64,000 nucleotides of DNA from Halolamina sp. CBA1230. GTDB lineage: Archaea > Halobacteriota > Halobacteria > Halobacteriales > Haloferacaceae. The DNA lies in assembly GCF_002025255.2 (NCBI RefSeq), contig NZ_CP054587.1:1116001-1180000 (forward strand), written 5' to 3'. A model generated the notes under the pieces. The model saw only the letters and a program-made list of their open reading frames with translations, was not told where the DNA came from and searched no databases. Position 1 is the stretch's first letter. Each line of letters begins with the position of its first letter. Below, in pieces: positions 1 through 7,052 of the stretch. The position numbers were made by a program, and so were the translations under genes.

Positions 1-153
1 CTCCGGCGAGTCGGTCTGGAACTGGTCGAGCGAGGACGTCTGCTCGACCATCGCTGCGCCGCTGCCGATGGCGACGGTGAGCACCAGCATCACCGCGATG
101 ACCACCTTGCTGTGGTCCATCACGGCGTCGACGACGGTGTCGACCCCTCTCAT
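1..153 (-). CDS. RND/MMPL-type exporter, N-terminal fragment
   Basis: The reverse strand from the ATG at 153 reads 51 codons to the window edge without a stop, so this is the 5' end of a longer gene. The residues run from a short amphipathic start (MRGVDTVVDAVMDHSKVV) into one hydrophobic helix at about residues 17-38 and then a polar extracellular-looking stretch. This is how haloarchaeal RND/MMPL-superfamily exporters begin. A palindrome at 242-255 lies about 90 bases upstream and matches one in front of the TetR gene at 805, which suggests that TetR controls this exporter. The family call rests on a short fragment. Confidence 0.6.
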   Translation of the reverse strand, partial: MRGVDTVVDAVMDHSKVVIAVMLVLTVAIGSGAAMVEQTSSLDQFQTDSPE

Positions 154-241
154 CCGCACCTCCGCGCGGCTCCGACCCGGTTGCCAGTCATCTGTCTGTA
201 CTCTCGTACTAACAGACCGGGGTTAACGCTTCCGACTTCGT

Positions 242-255
242 TGAACGGTCGTTCA
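242..255. promoter_or_regulatory. TetR-type operator upstream of the exporter gene
   Basis: TGAACGGTCGTTCA is an inverted repeat with the centre GT; the flanking T and A extend the perfect arms to 241-256. It shares TGAAC....TCGTTCA with the site at 789-802 directly before the TetR gene. It lies between the leftward exporter gene and the rightward gene at 314, so it could act on either or both. Palindrome and match are seen; binding is inferred. Confidence 0.55.
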
Positions 256-313
256 ACCCCGGCGGTCGGGGGCAGACGGAAGCGCTTTCCCCGGCCGGGC
301 GTTGGGGCAGCGT

Positions 314-763
314 ATGGCGTTGGTTCCGGAACGACTCCGGCCGTATCTGGCCGGCCTGCTGGGAACGGTCGCGACCGGGTTCGGGCAGTTCTACCTGCGG
401 CGCTGGCTGCGCGGGTTCGGCTGGCTCGCGTTGGCGTTCGTCGTCACGGTCGCGTTCGTCCCCGACGGGACGCTGGCGGCGATGGGTGCCGGCGAGGCGA
501 TGGCGGACAGTTCGGAGCTGTTCCCCACGATGGCCGTCCAGTTCGCCGGCGCGTTCGACGCGTTCCTGCTCGCCTACCGGAACCGGGATCGGAACGACGA
601 CGCGTCGCCAGCCGACCGCGTGCCGGCGGACGTCGACGTGCCGGTCGTCTCCGAGGACGACCCGGACACGGTCAGCTGTCCCAACTGCGGGAAGGAGGTC
701 GACGCCGACCTCGACTTCTGTCACTGGTGTACGACCGAGTTCACGTCGTCGGAGTCGGACTGA
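314..763 (+). CDS. zinc-ribbon membrane protein, uncharacterised
   Basis: The protein has 149 residues and no function I recognise. Three hydrophobic stretches (about residues 8-27, 33-50 and 69-88) form an N-terminal membrane part. After an acidic linker comes a C-terminal zinc ribbon with Cys122, Cys125, Cys136 and Cys139 (CPNC...CHWC). Small haloarchaeal proteins with a short membrane unit and a terminal zinc ribbon are common. The ATG at 314 was chosen over a TTG at 302 because the hydrophobic segment begins soon after it. It lies between the two TetR-type operators and could belong to that regulon, but nothing more specific points to its job. Confidence 0.75.
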   Translation: MALVPERLRPYLAGLLGTVATGFGQFYLRRWLRGFGWLALAFVVTVAFVPDGTLAAMGAGEAMADSSELFPTMAVQFAGAFDAFLLAYRNRDRNDDASPADRVPADVDVPVVSEDDPDTVSCPNCGKEVDADLDFCHWCTTEFTSSESD

Positions 764-788
764 GGACCGACACCCCTATTCTCGCGGC

Positions 789-802
789 TGAACACTCGTT
801 CA
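789..802. promoter_or_regulatory. TetR-type operator, autoregulatory site
   Basis: TGAACACTCGTTCA is an inverted repeat (TGAAC, four bases, GTTCA) ending two bases before the ATG of the TetR gene at 805. It matches 242-255 at 12 of 14 positions. For a transcript with little or no leader, a repressor bound here would cover the start of its own gene. Confidence 0.55.
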
Positions 803-804
803 CC

Positions 805-1416
805 ATGGGGGAGACACCACCGTTCCTGGCCGACCCCGAGACCACCCGGGAGTCGATCATGCGGGCGACGTATCTGGCGCTGTGTGAGCACGGTTACGCC
901 GGGCTGACGATCCAGCGCATCGGCGAGGCCTTCGAGAAGAGCAAGTCGCTGCTGTACCACCACTACGACGACAAGGACGAACTGCTGCTCGCCTTCCTCC
1001 AGTTCATGCTCGAGGAACACGAGGCGTCGCTGCCCGAGACGGCCGACGGCGACGCGGTCGATCGCCTCGAGAGGATCCTCGACGGCGTCCTCCCGCCCTC
1101 GCTACCCGAGGAACACCGCGGGTTCACCGCCGCGATGGTCGAACTCCGGGCGCAGGCGGCCCACGACGAGCGCTACCGCGAGCAGTTCGCCGAGCACGAC
1201 CGCGTGTTCCGCGACCAGCTCGCCGACATCGTCGAGGACGGCATCGAGTCCGGCGCCTTCCGCGAGGTCGATCCCGAACCCGTCGCGGAGTTCATCAGCA
1301 CGACCGTCGCCGGCGCGATGACCCGCCGCGTGACCGGCGGCGACGACACGGCAGCGTCGGCCACCCGCGACGAGCTCGAGGCGTACGTCGACCGCGTGCT
1401 GCTGGCCGACGACTGA
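805..1416 (+). CDS. TetR/AcrR family transcriptional regulator
   Basis: The 203-residue protein has the usual TetR layout. Its N-terminal helix-turn-helix spans about residues 14-60, with the typical run LTIQRIGEAFEKSKSLLYHH followed by the DKDELL helix. A helical ligand-binding and dimerisation domain fills the rest. The open frame continues upstream without a stop, but the ATG at 805 gives the normal family length and directly follows a palindrome. A second copy of that palindrome lies before the exporter at the left edge, so autoregulation plus control of the exporter is the simplest reading. The ligand is unknown. Confidence 0.88.
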   Translation: MGETPPFLADPETTRESIMRATYLALCEHGYAGLTIQRIGEAFEKSKSLLYHHYDDKDELLLAFLQFMLEEHEASLPETADGDAVDRLERILDGVLPPSLPEEHRGFTAAMVELRAQAAHDERYREQFAEHDRVFRDQLADIVEDGIESGAFREVDPEPVAEFISTTVAGAMTRRVTGGDDTAASATRDELEAYVDRVLLADD

Positions 1417-1443
1417 ACGGGCCGTCGGCTCCGCGTCCGTCGC

Positions 1444-2127
1444 TCAGACCCCGAGCTCGTCGGCCAGTTCGTGGATCCCGTCGGCGGTCAGGTCCGGGTC
1501 GCCGGCGAACCCGTCCCACGGGTCGCCTTTCCGGTCGACCCACACGCCCTGCATCCCCGCGTGGCGCGCGCCGAGCACGTCGAACCAGCCCGCGGTGGCG
1601 TGGGCGATCTGGTCGATCGGCGTGCCGGTCCGGGCGGCGGCGTGGCGGTAGATCTCCGCGTCGGGCTTGAACGTCTCCACCTCGTCGGCGCTGATCGTGT
1701 CCGCGATCAGGTCGCCGATCCCGGCGTGTTCGACCATCGAGTCGAGCATCTCGGGGTTGCCGTTCGAGACGACGTACGTGTCGTAGCCGCCGTCGTGGAG
1801 GCGTTCGATCCCGTCGCGAACGTCGTCGAACACGTCGAGTTCGTGGTACACCGCGAGGATCTCGTCGCGTTCTTCGGTCGTCACGTCGGCGCCGTGCGCG
1901 TCGAGCGCGTACTGGAGCGCGTCGCGGTTCATCTCGTAGAACGGCTGGTAGGCGTCGACCGCGTTGGCGACGAACGTGTACGCAAGCGACCGCGAGCGCC
2001 ACAGCCGCGACACCGGCTCGGGATCGGCCACCCGCTCCGCGAGCGCCCGCTCGGCGGCGTCGACGTCGACGAGCGTGCTGTAGGAGTCGAACGTGACGGT
2101 CGTGACACGGTCGGGGTCGAACGACAT
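1444..2127 (-). CDS. HAD hydrolase, 2-haloacid dehalogenase type
   Basis: The 227-residue protein carries the HAD motifs in order. The nucleophile Asp14 lies in FDSYSTLVD. Motif II is SNGNP with Ser121 and Asn122, and Lys154 sits in TFKPDAEIY. The segment GWFDVLGARHAG replaces the final acidic motif in the way type II haloacid dehalogenases do. These enzymes hydrolyse 2-haloalkanoates, but many haloarchaeal members have no proven substrate, so the exact reaction is uncertain. It is transcribed alone; the IS element begins about 165 bases upstream of its start and may have altered its promoter region. Confidence 0.82.
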   Translation of the reverse strand: MSFDPDRVTTVTFDSYSTLVDVDAAERALAERVADPEPVSRLWRSRSLAYTFVANAVDAYQPFYEMNRDALQYALDAHGADVTTEERDEILAVYHELDVFDDVRDGIERLHDGGYDTYVVSNGNPEMLDSMVEHAGIGDLIADTISADEVETFKPDAEIYRHAAARTGTPIDQIAHATAGWFDVLGARHAGMQGVWVDRKGDPWDGFAGDPDLTADGIHELADELGV

Positions 2128-2292
2128 CTGCCCGTAGCTGGGGTCGGCGCGGCCATAGGGCTGCCGGCAGCGGCGAGTGCCGGACCGCCACAGACCGCAC
2201 CACCCGCTCGGCGGTTCGCTCCGCTCACCGCCTCACGTTTCGAGGCGGTTTGCCGCCTCGTTCCACTCGGCGTTTTCCCGCCTCGCGCGGTA

Positions 2293-2981
2293 GTGTTCAG
2301 ATAAGCTGGTTCCATGCGAAGGCGAACGCTTGAAACCAATTTTCGACGGTGTTTGGTTCGGCGTGACTGAAACAGTTTGAGAACTGGTTGGTTCGTCGTT
2401 TTAGTTCTCGGAAGACACGTTCGACGCTGTTCCGATTACCGTGTTTCTCGTATCTGTAATCGAGGCCGTGTCGATGGAGTGCAGCTTTCAACCAGGCTGC
2501 AGAATCGACGAGAAAGAGTGCGTCATCAACGAGATGTTTGTCGCGGAGTTCAGCGAGGAATATCTCGGTAATCGCTTGATTTCTCGTTGTAGAGAGCTTG
2601 ACGTGCAGGAAGCGGTTCGTTGCAGGATCGACTGCCGCGTACAGCCAGAACCGTTCGTCGTTGAGTTGGATCACGGTTTCGTCAACCGCGACGTGATCCG
2701 GGTTCGCACCGTCGAGGGGCTGTAGATCGGCCTTCTGCACCCAGTTGTGAACGGTCGTGCGACACCGTTCGACACCCAACATATCGAGAACCGAGATGGT
2801 ATCCGAAAGTGATAGTCCAGCCAGATGGAGCCGGATACCGAGCTTCATCGCGGGCTCGGGTGTCGCCTCTCGCTCCAGAAAATCTAACTCGAAGCAGTCG
2901 CTACCTCCGTTGAGGCGGGCGATTTCGAGCATGAACCACTCAAAGATCGTCCCGCCTCACTCTTCATCCTTATCTGAACAC
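2293..2981 (-). mobile_element. IS6-family insertion sequence
   Basis: A 689-bp element carries one transposase gene and is bounded by perfect 13-bp inverted repeats, GTGTTCAGATAAG at 2293-2305 and its complement at 2969-2981. Size and layout fit the short IS6-family elements of haloarchaea. The transposase stop codon lies inside the left repeat. No 8-bp direct repeat is visible at the borders: the left flank ends GCGCGGTA and the right flank starts CGCCCCTC. IS6 elements normally duplicate 8 bp, so the copy may have arisen or been rearranged by recombination. Confidence 0.88.
2297..2932 (-). CDS. IS6-family transposase
   Basis: The 211-residue protein catalyses cut and strand transfer of its own element. 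The N-terminal region contains a helix-turn-helix-like stretch (SLSDTISVLDMLGVERCRTT). The DDE residues are probably Asp84 in VAVDET, Asp143 in LVDSAAW and Glu171 in NSVERVFRELKRR. The C-terminal HAEPNTVENWFQAFAFAWN is the usual tail of haloarchaeal IS6 transposases. The gene is full length and uninterrupted, so the element could be active. Its base composition is lower in G+C than its neighbours. Confidence 0.93.
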   Translation of the reverse strand: MLEIARLNGGSDCFELDFLEREATPEPAMKLGIRLHLAGLSLSDTISVLDMLGVERCRTTVHNWVQKADLQPLDGANPDHVAVDETVIQLNDERFWLYAAVDPATNRFLHVKLSTTRNQAITEIFLAELRDKHLVDDALFLVDSAAWLKAALHRHGLDYRYEKHGNRNSVERVFRELKRRTNQFSNCFSHAEPNTVENWFQAFAFAWNQLI

Positions 2982-3011
2982 CGCCCCTCGCGCTACCCGA
3001 AGCTTTTTCTC

Positions 3012-3027
3012 TTTAGGTATCCCTAAA
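3012..3027. promoter_or_regulatory. DtxR-like palindromic operator
   Basis: TTTAGGTATCCCTAAA has perfect 6-base arms TTTAGG and CCTAAA around TATC. The half site TTAGG is typical of DtxR-family metal regulators, including the archaeal ones. It lies 9 bases before the ATG at 3036 and just downstream of a CTTTTT stretch that could be the TATA element, so a bound repressor would block that promoter. It is also close to the end of the dps operon. Binding is inferred from the sequence only. Confidence 0.45.
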
Positions 3028-3035
3028 CTCTACTA

Positions 3036-3188
3036 ATGCCGACGAAGGAGCAGATCGAGGAGGTCGAGACCGGCGACCCACCAGCCGTGAACGCTCGCTA
3101 TCTCTCCACTGAACGAACCGTGTTCACCGAGGAGGGGAACGAGGACGGCTGGATCTCGACGGATCTGACGGTCGATATCCGCCCCTAG
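3036..3188 (+). CDS. small acidic haloarchaeal protein, 50 residues
   Basis: An ATG at 3036 opens 50 codons ending at TAG 3186-3188. The product runs MPTKEQIEEVETGDPPAV, then a central part containing TVFTEEGNEDGWISTDL, and ends VDIRP. It is strongly acidic and has no membrane segment. The pattern of a Val-Phe strand, an N-x-x-x-W turn and a second strand resembles small uncharacterised haloarchaeal proteins of 50-65 residues, but I cannot assign a function. It converges on the dps operon with a 4-bp overlap. A DtxR-like palindrome sits just upstream, which hints at metal-dependent expression. Confidence 0.6.
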   Translation: MPTKEQIEEVETGDPPAVNARYLSTERTVFTEEGNEDGWISTDLTVDIRP

Positions 3189-3730
3189 AGGCTGTCGTCA
3201 GCGAGGTAGCGCTCGACGGTGTGGGCGTCCTGTTCGATGGTGAGTAGTCCCTCTTCCAGCTCTTCTGCGGTGCGCTCGTCGCCGACCTCGCGGGCGGTCT
3301 CGATCGCCTCGCGGAACGTCACCGCGAGCGTGGCGTAGCCGTCGAGGTCGCTCGAGAGCCCGTCGCGCAGCGCGTACACGTCGCCACCCTCGATCCGCAT
3401 CGGCGCGTGCTCGCGGATACCCATCGGTCCGTTGACCGGGACGCCGCCCAGCGCGTGGACGCGGATCGCGAGCTCGTCGGTCAGATCGCTGAGCCGGTCG
3501 GCCTGTGCCTCCCACCGCTGTTCGATCTGCCGGGACTCCGCGCCTTCGACGGTCCAGTAGCGTTTGCGGAGCTGGTTGAACAGGATGTACAGCCCCGACA
3601 GGCAGCGGTTCACGTCCTCGATCACCGCGGCGGCCGCCTCGGGGTCGAGGCGGACCTCGTTGTCGCCGACGGTGCCCCACTCGCGGCGCAGTTCCTCGTC
3701 GGCCGGGCGGCGGAGATGGGGCGCACTCAT
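3185..3730 (-). CDS. Dps-like ferritin superfamily protein lacking ferroxidase residues (third of three)
   Basis: The 181-residue protein aligns along its length with the DpsA encoded two genes upstream. It keeps RYWTVEGAES, the ALGGVPV turn and the final DAHTVERYLADDSL. Ferroxidase positions are changed: Tyr58 replaces the first His, Glu70 the second His and Ile89 the Glu, with only Asp85 kept. Canonical iron oxidation at the Dps dimer interface is therefore unlikely. It overlaps the preceding gene by ATGA, so the two are probably translationally coupled. Possible roles are a structural subunit of a mixed cage or a DNA-binding shell protein; neither is shown by sequence. Confidence 0.85.
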   Translation of the reverse strand: MSAPHLRRPADEELRREWGTVGDNEVRLDPEAAAAVIEDVNRCLSGLYILFNQLRKRYWTVEGAESRQIEQRWEAQADRLSDLTDELAIRVHALGGVPVNGPMGIREHAPMRIEGGDVYALRDGLSSDLDGYATLAVTFREAIETAREVGDERTAEELEEGLLTIEQDAHTVERYLADDSL

Positions 3731-4299
3731 GGCGCCACCTCCACGAGCGAGTCGTCCTCGACGAAGCGCTCGATCGTGTGGGCGTCGTCCTCGAGCGTCT
3801 CGAGGCGGTCCTCCAGCAGTTCGCGGCTCGCCTCGTCGCCGATATCGGCGGCGGTGTCGATCGCCTCCCGGAAACTCACCGCGAGCGTCGCGTACGCGTC
3901 CAGATCACCCTCGAGCGAGGCACGCAGGCTGTACAGATGCTCGGCTTCGAGGTGGACGGGCGCGTACTCCTGGATCTCCGGCGGCGTGCTGACCGGGACG
4001 CCGCCGATCTCCGTGATACGGTTGGCGACCCCGTCGTCGATCTCGCGGAGGCGCTGGTAGGCGTCGCCGAGGAACTCGGCGACCTCGCCGGACTCGGCGC
4101 CCTCGGCGCTCCAGTAGTGTTTCCGCACGAGATAGAAGAGGTTGAACGTCCCCGCGTGGACGGCGTTCAGCGCCTCCACCATCTCGGCGGCCTCCTCGAG
4201 GTCGATCCGGACCGCGTTCTCGTCGATCGACCCCTGTTCCTGTCGGACGGTCCCGTCCGGCAGGTCGCGGACGAGCCGTCCGCGTTTGGGTTCGGACAC
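3727..4299 (-). CDS. Dps-like ferritin superfamily protein lacking ferroxidase residues (second of three)
   Basis: The 190-residue protein shares KHYWSAEGAESG, IGGVPVS and the DDAHTIERFVEDDSLV tail with DpsA. At the four ferroxidase positions it has Tyr62, Ala74, Asp89 and Asn93 in place of His, His, Asp and Glu. It is thus a second degenerate paralogue, with different replacements from the third gene. A longer, basic N-terminal tail (SEPKRGRLVRD) precedes the helical bundle; in other Dps proteins such tails contact DNA. It starts four bases after the DpsA stop codon and overlaps the next gene by four bases. Confidence 0.86.
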   Translation of the reverse strand: MSEPKRGRLVRDLPDGTVRQEQGSIDENAVRIDLEEAAEMVEALNAVHAGTFNLFYLVRKHYWSAEGAESGEVAEFLGDAYQRLREIDDGVANRITEIGGVPVSTPPEIQEYAPVHLEAEHLYSLRASLEGDLDAYATLAVSFREAIDTAADIGDEASRELLEDRLETLEDDAHTIERFVEDDSLVEVAP

Positions 4300-4302
4300 G
4301 GG

Positions 4303-4836
4303 TTACTCCTGGACGAGCGTGTCGTTCTCGAGGTAGTGGTCGATGTGGTGGGCGTCGTCCTCCAGATCCTCCAGCACCTCGCGGAGGAGTTCGGCCGTCG
4401 CGTAGTCGCCGAGGTCGGTGGCGAGGCCGATATGCTCGCGCACGTTCTCGATCACGTCGCCGTAGCTGTCGAGGTCGGCCTCGAGCGAGTCGCGGATGGC
4501 GTACACGTCCTCGCCCTCGAACTCGACGTAGGCGTGCTCCTCCTGTGCGGCCGGGCCCGAGACGGGCACGCCGCCCAGCGCCTGCGCCCGCTCGGCGATG
4601 CTGTCGGCGTGGTCCTCGAGCGTCTCCGCGGCGTCGCCGAGGAAGTCGTGCAGGTCGCCGGACTCGGCGCCCTCGACGTTCCAGTGGTGTTTGCGGACCT
4701 GGTGGTAGAGCACGTACGTCGACGCCAGGTCGCGGTTGAGCGCGTCGACGATCTGTTCTGCTTTCTCGGTGTCGATGCGGACGGCGTTCTCCTCGACCGT
4801 GTCGGCTCGCTGTCGGGCGGTCTTCTGAGTACTCAT
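4303..4836 (-). CDS. dpsA: DNA protection during starvation protein DpsA
   Basis: The 177-residue protein closely resembles haloarchaeal DpsA, which forms a dodecameric iron-storing shell and protects DNA from oxidative damage. The four ferroxidase ligands are present and correctly spaced: His51 in KHHWNVEGAES, His63, Asp78 and Glu82. The ALGGVPVSGP turn and the DDAHHIDHYLENDTLV tail are also typical. It is the first gene of a three-gene operon of paralogues. A TATA element (TTTATAC at 4864-4870) lies about 30 bases upstream of the ATG, consistent with a leaderless transcript. Confidence 0.95.
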   Translation of the reverse strand: MSTQKTARQRADTVEENAVRIDTEKAEQIVDALNRDLASTYVLYHQVRKHHWNVEGAESGDLHDFLGDAAETLEDHADSIAERAQALGGVPVSGPAAQEEHAYVEFEGEDVYAIRDSLEADLDSYGDVIENVREHIGLATDLGDYATAELLREVLEDLEDDAHHIDHYLENDTLVQE

Positions 4837-4863
4837 AGCTATCCGTAGTTATGACCGGGAGAC

Positions 4864-4870
4864 GTATAAA
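4864..4870 (-). promoter_or_regulatory. TATA box of the dps operon
   Basis: On the minus strand the sequence GATTTATACG places an archaeal TATA element about 30 bases upstream of the dpsA ATG, with a purine-rich GCAAG directly upstream as a possible BRE. Transcription would then start at or close to the start codon. Confidence 0.5.
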
Positions 4871-5230
4871 TCTTGCAGCCGGTATCGCCCGATATCGAGG
4901 GTTTAGACCGGCCAAAACCACCGTTTTTTCGTTTTTGCATTTGGCGGTGAACGGGGCGTTCAGGGTCGCTGTGGCCAGCGCTCGGGACGGTGAATGTCGC
5001 CCGGAACACTAACTGCCAGCCTCATCCCGGGGCTGCGTGCCGCGTCGGCTGGCTAACCCTCGTGCCGGGCGGCCGGGTACGCCCCGGCGGGCGGTCGCTC
5101 TCGCGACGCATGTACCGCGCCTGGGTTCGCCACTCGGTCATCGCTCCCGGACGGGAGTACTCGGGTGGGGACTGAAGGCGCGGAGTGGAGTTACTCGACG
5201 CAGCCGCATAAAGGGAGCGTCGGCCCAACT

Positions 5231-5267
5231 GGGAGCGGCGAGGACGGCTAGTCCTCGACCCGCTCCC
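5231..5267. terminator. strong hairpin downstream of nhaC
   Basis: GGGAGCGG plus CGAGGAC pairs with GTCCTCG plus CCGCTCCC around the loop GGCTA, with a two-base bulge. This gives 15 base pairs, nearly all G-C. It begins six bases past the nhaC stop codon on the minus strand. It could end or stabilise the nhaC transcript, or process its 3' end. Archaeal termination usually relies on T tracts, and none follows here. Confidence 0.4.
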
Positions 5268-5272
5268 TCGTC

Positions 5273-6865
5273 TCAGTCGTCGACCGTCTCCGAAACGTCC
5301 TGTGGTGCGTCGGCGACGATCGGCTCGACGCCCTTCCGACCCGCGTCGAACTCGGAGAGCGCGTAGACCAGCACGACGAGCAGGACGACGCCGACGGCTA
5401 GCAACAGGAACGGGGTGATCCGGGTGACTCCCCACACGAGCAGCAGGACGACGGCGACGACCGCGACCGTGAGCGCGTAGTACAGCTGCGTGCGGACGTG
5501 GTCGATGAGGTCGGCGCCCGTGAACGTCGCGGAGAGCACCGTCGTGTCCGAGATCGGGGAGCTGTGGTCGCCGAAGATGGCGCCGGAGAAGATCACGCCG
5601 ACCATCGCCGCGATGATCGTGTGGTCGCCGGTGAGGTTCCAGGCGACCGGGATCACGATCGGCGTCAGAATCCCCATCGTCCCCCAGGAGGTGCCCGTCG
5701 AGAACGCGATGAAGGCCGCGAGGATCAGCACCAGCGCCGGCAGGATCGCGATCGGGAACTGGTCGCCGACGATCCCGGCGACGTACTCGCCGGTCCCGAG
5801 CGCGCTCACGACCTCGCCGATCCCCCACGCGAGCACGAGGATCGACACCGCGGTCAGCATCAGGCCGAACCCGTCGATCACCGTGTCGGTCGCCTCGCCC
5901 AGCGAGAGGATGCCGTACACCTTCCCGAGTACGAACCCCGTGACGACCATCGCGAAGGAGCCGTAGATGAGCGCCGAGGCGAAGTCGGCGTTGGTCACCA
6001 TGTCCATCAGGCTCGCGCCGGGCGAGTAGCCGGTCCATAGCGCGCTCCCGATGGTGACGACGATGAGCACGGCGATCGGCCCGAAGAAGCTCACCAGTCG
6101 GGGGTTGTCCGCGCTCGGCTCGCCGAGGTCGGACTGGACGTCCTGCATCGGGCGGGCACCCTCACGGTTCACTTGCCCCGTGCGCCAGGAGCGGTGTTCG
6201 GCGTTCAGCATCTCGCCGTAGTCCCGACCCGAAAAGACGATGATCGCGACCATCACGACCGCGAGGATCGAGTACATGTTGAACGGGATCGAGTTGAGGA
6301 ACACCTCGAACGCCGGCGGGTGGTCGGCGACGCCCGCGGCCTCGTACCCGTCGGTGATGAGCGAGAGCTGGAACGCGACCCACGAGGAGATGCCCAGCGT
6401 CGCCACCGGCGCCGCCGTCGAGTCGACGATGTACGACAGCTTCTCCCGGGAGATCCGGAGGTGGTCGGAGACGTCCTTCATCGCGGAGCCGACGATCGCC
6501 GTGTTGGCGTAGTCGTCGAAGAAGAGCACGACCCCGAGCGCCCACGCCACGATACCGGCCTGCCGCTGGTTGTCCAGTTTGGCGATCGCCCAGTCGCGGA
6601 CCGCGTAGGAGCCCCCGAGGTTCCAGATCATCGCGACGCCGGACCCGAGCAGGAGAGTGAAGACGAGAATGCGGACGTGGAAATCCCCGGCAACCGCGGC
6701 GACGATCCACTCGAACGTCTGGACGACGCCGAGGCCCCCGGTGTAGATCACTGCCCCCGACCAGATGCCGAGGAACAGCGACAACACCGCCCGTCGCGTC
6801 AGGATGGCCAGCACGATCGCGAGTAGCGGGGGGAGTATCGACAGCGCACCGAACTCTGAAGGCAT
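5273..6865 (-). CDS. nhaC: NhaC-family Na+/H+ antiporter
   Basis: The 530-residue integral membrane protein exchanges sodium for protons across the cytoplasmic membrane, useful for a haloarchaeon keeping internal sodium low. It has about a dozen hydrophobic segments. Family signatures are ALGVVLFFDDYANTAIVGSA near residue 120, SSWVAFQLSLI, the FSTGTSWGTMGILTPIVIP segment near residue 390 and GAIFGDHSSPISDTTVLSA near residue 430. The ATG at 6865 was chosen over an in-frame start at 6892 because it directly precedes the first membrane segment and a TATA-like TTTTATATGA lies about 30 bases upstream. Some NhaC-like proteins move other ions or amino acids. Confidence 0.88.
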   Translation of the reverse strand: MPSEFGALSILPPLLAIVLAILTRRAVLSLFLGIWSGAVIYTGGLGVVQTFEWIVAAVAGDFHVRILVFTLLLGSGVAMIWNLGGSYAVRDWAIAKLDNQRQAGIVAWALGVVLFFDDYANTAIVGSAMKDVSDHLRISREKLSYIVDSTAAPVATLGISSWVAFQLSLITDGYEAAGVADHPPAFEVFLNSIPFNMYSILAVVMVAIIVFSGRDYGEMLNAEHRSWRTGQVNREGARPMQDVQSDLGEPSADNPRLVSFFGPIAVLIVVTIGSALWTGYSPGASLMDMVTNADFASALIYGSFAMVVTGFVLGKVYGILSLGEATDTVIDGFGLMLTAVSILVLAWGIGEVVSALGTGEYVAGIVGDQFPIAILPALVLILAAFIAFSTGTSWGTMGILTPIVIPVAWNLTGDHTIIAAMVGVIFSGAIFGDHSSPISDTTVLSATFTGADLIDHVRTQLYYALTVAVVAVVLLLVWGVTRITPFLLLAVGVVLLVVLVYALSEFDAGRKGVEPIVADAPQDVSETVDD

Positions 6866-7052
6866 ATTCGAACAGATAACTCTCGAAATCATATAAAACC
6901 CATCGGCAGTTCATCCCGGTAATGACGTTGTAACTCTCGCAGCCTCGACACGTCCCGACGGCGGGATCGAAATCGGTTCGTGACCGGTCCCCCTCCGGCT
7001 GTTCCGGCGGGAAACAGAACCGTCTTATGAGCGTGTCACAGAGTCACGTGCG

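Larger units (their letters stand above)
4837..5272. other. intergenic region between dpsA and nhaC
   Basis: These 436 bases hold the dpsA promoter at the left end and a strong hairpin at 5231-5267 next to the nhaC stop codon. Open frames here lack haloarchaeal protein features. I looked for RNase P RNA and SRP RNA hallmarks and saw none, and no tRNA cloverleaf is apparent. The G+C-rich middle, 4970-5220, is unexplained. Confidence 0.4.

Noticed and set aside
112-804. An N-terminal extension of the TetR protein
   Set aside because: It is a shadow frame across the zinc-ribbon gene with Arg-rich composition; the ATG at 805 gives the usual family length.
2140-2292. A degraded gene between the HAD start and the IS element
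   Set aside because: No conserved protein pattern appears in any frame; it is probably promoter DNA displaced by the insertion.
4970-5230. A structural RNA such as RNase P RNA or SRP RNA
   Set aside because: The sequence is G+C-rich and free of genes, but I could not find the conserved landmarks of either RNA, so no call is made.
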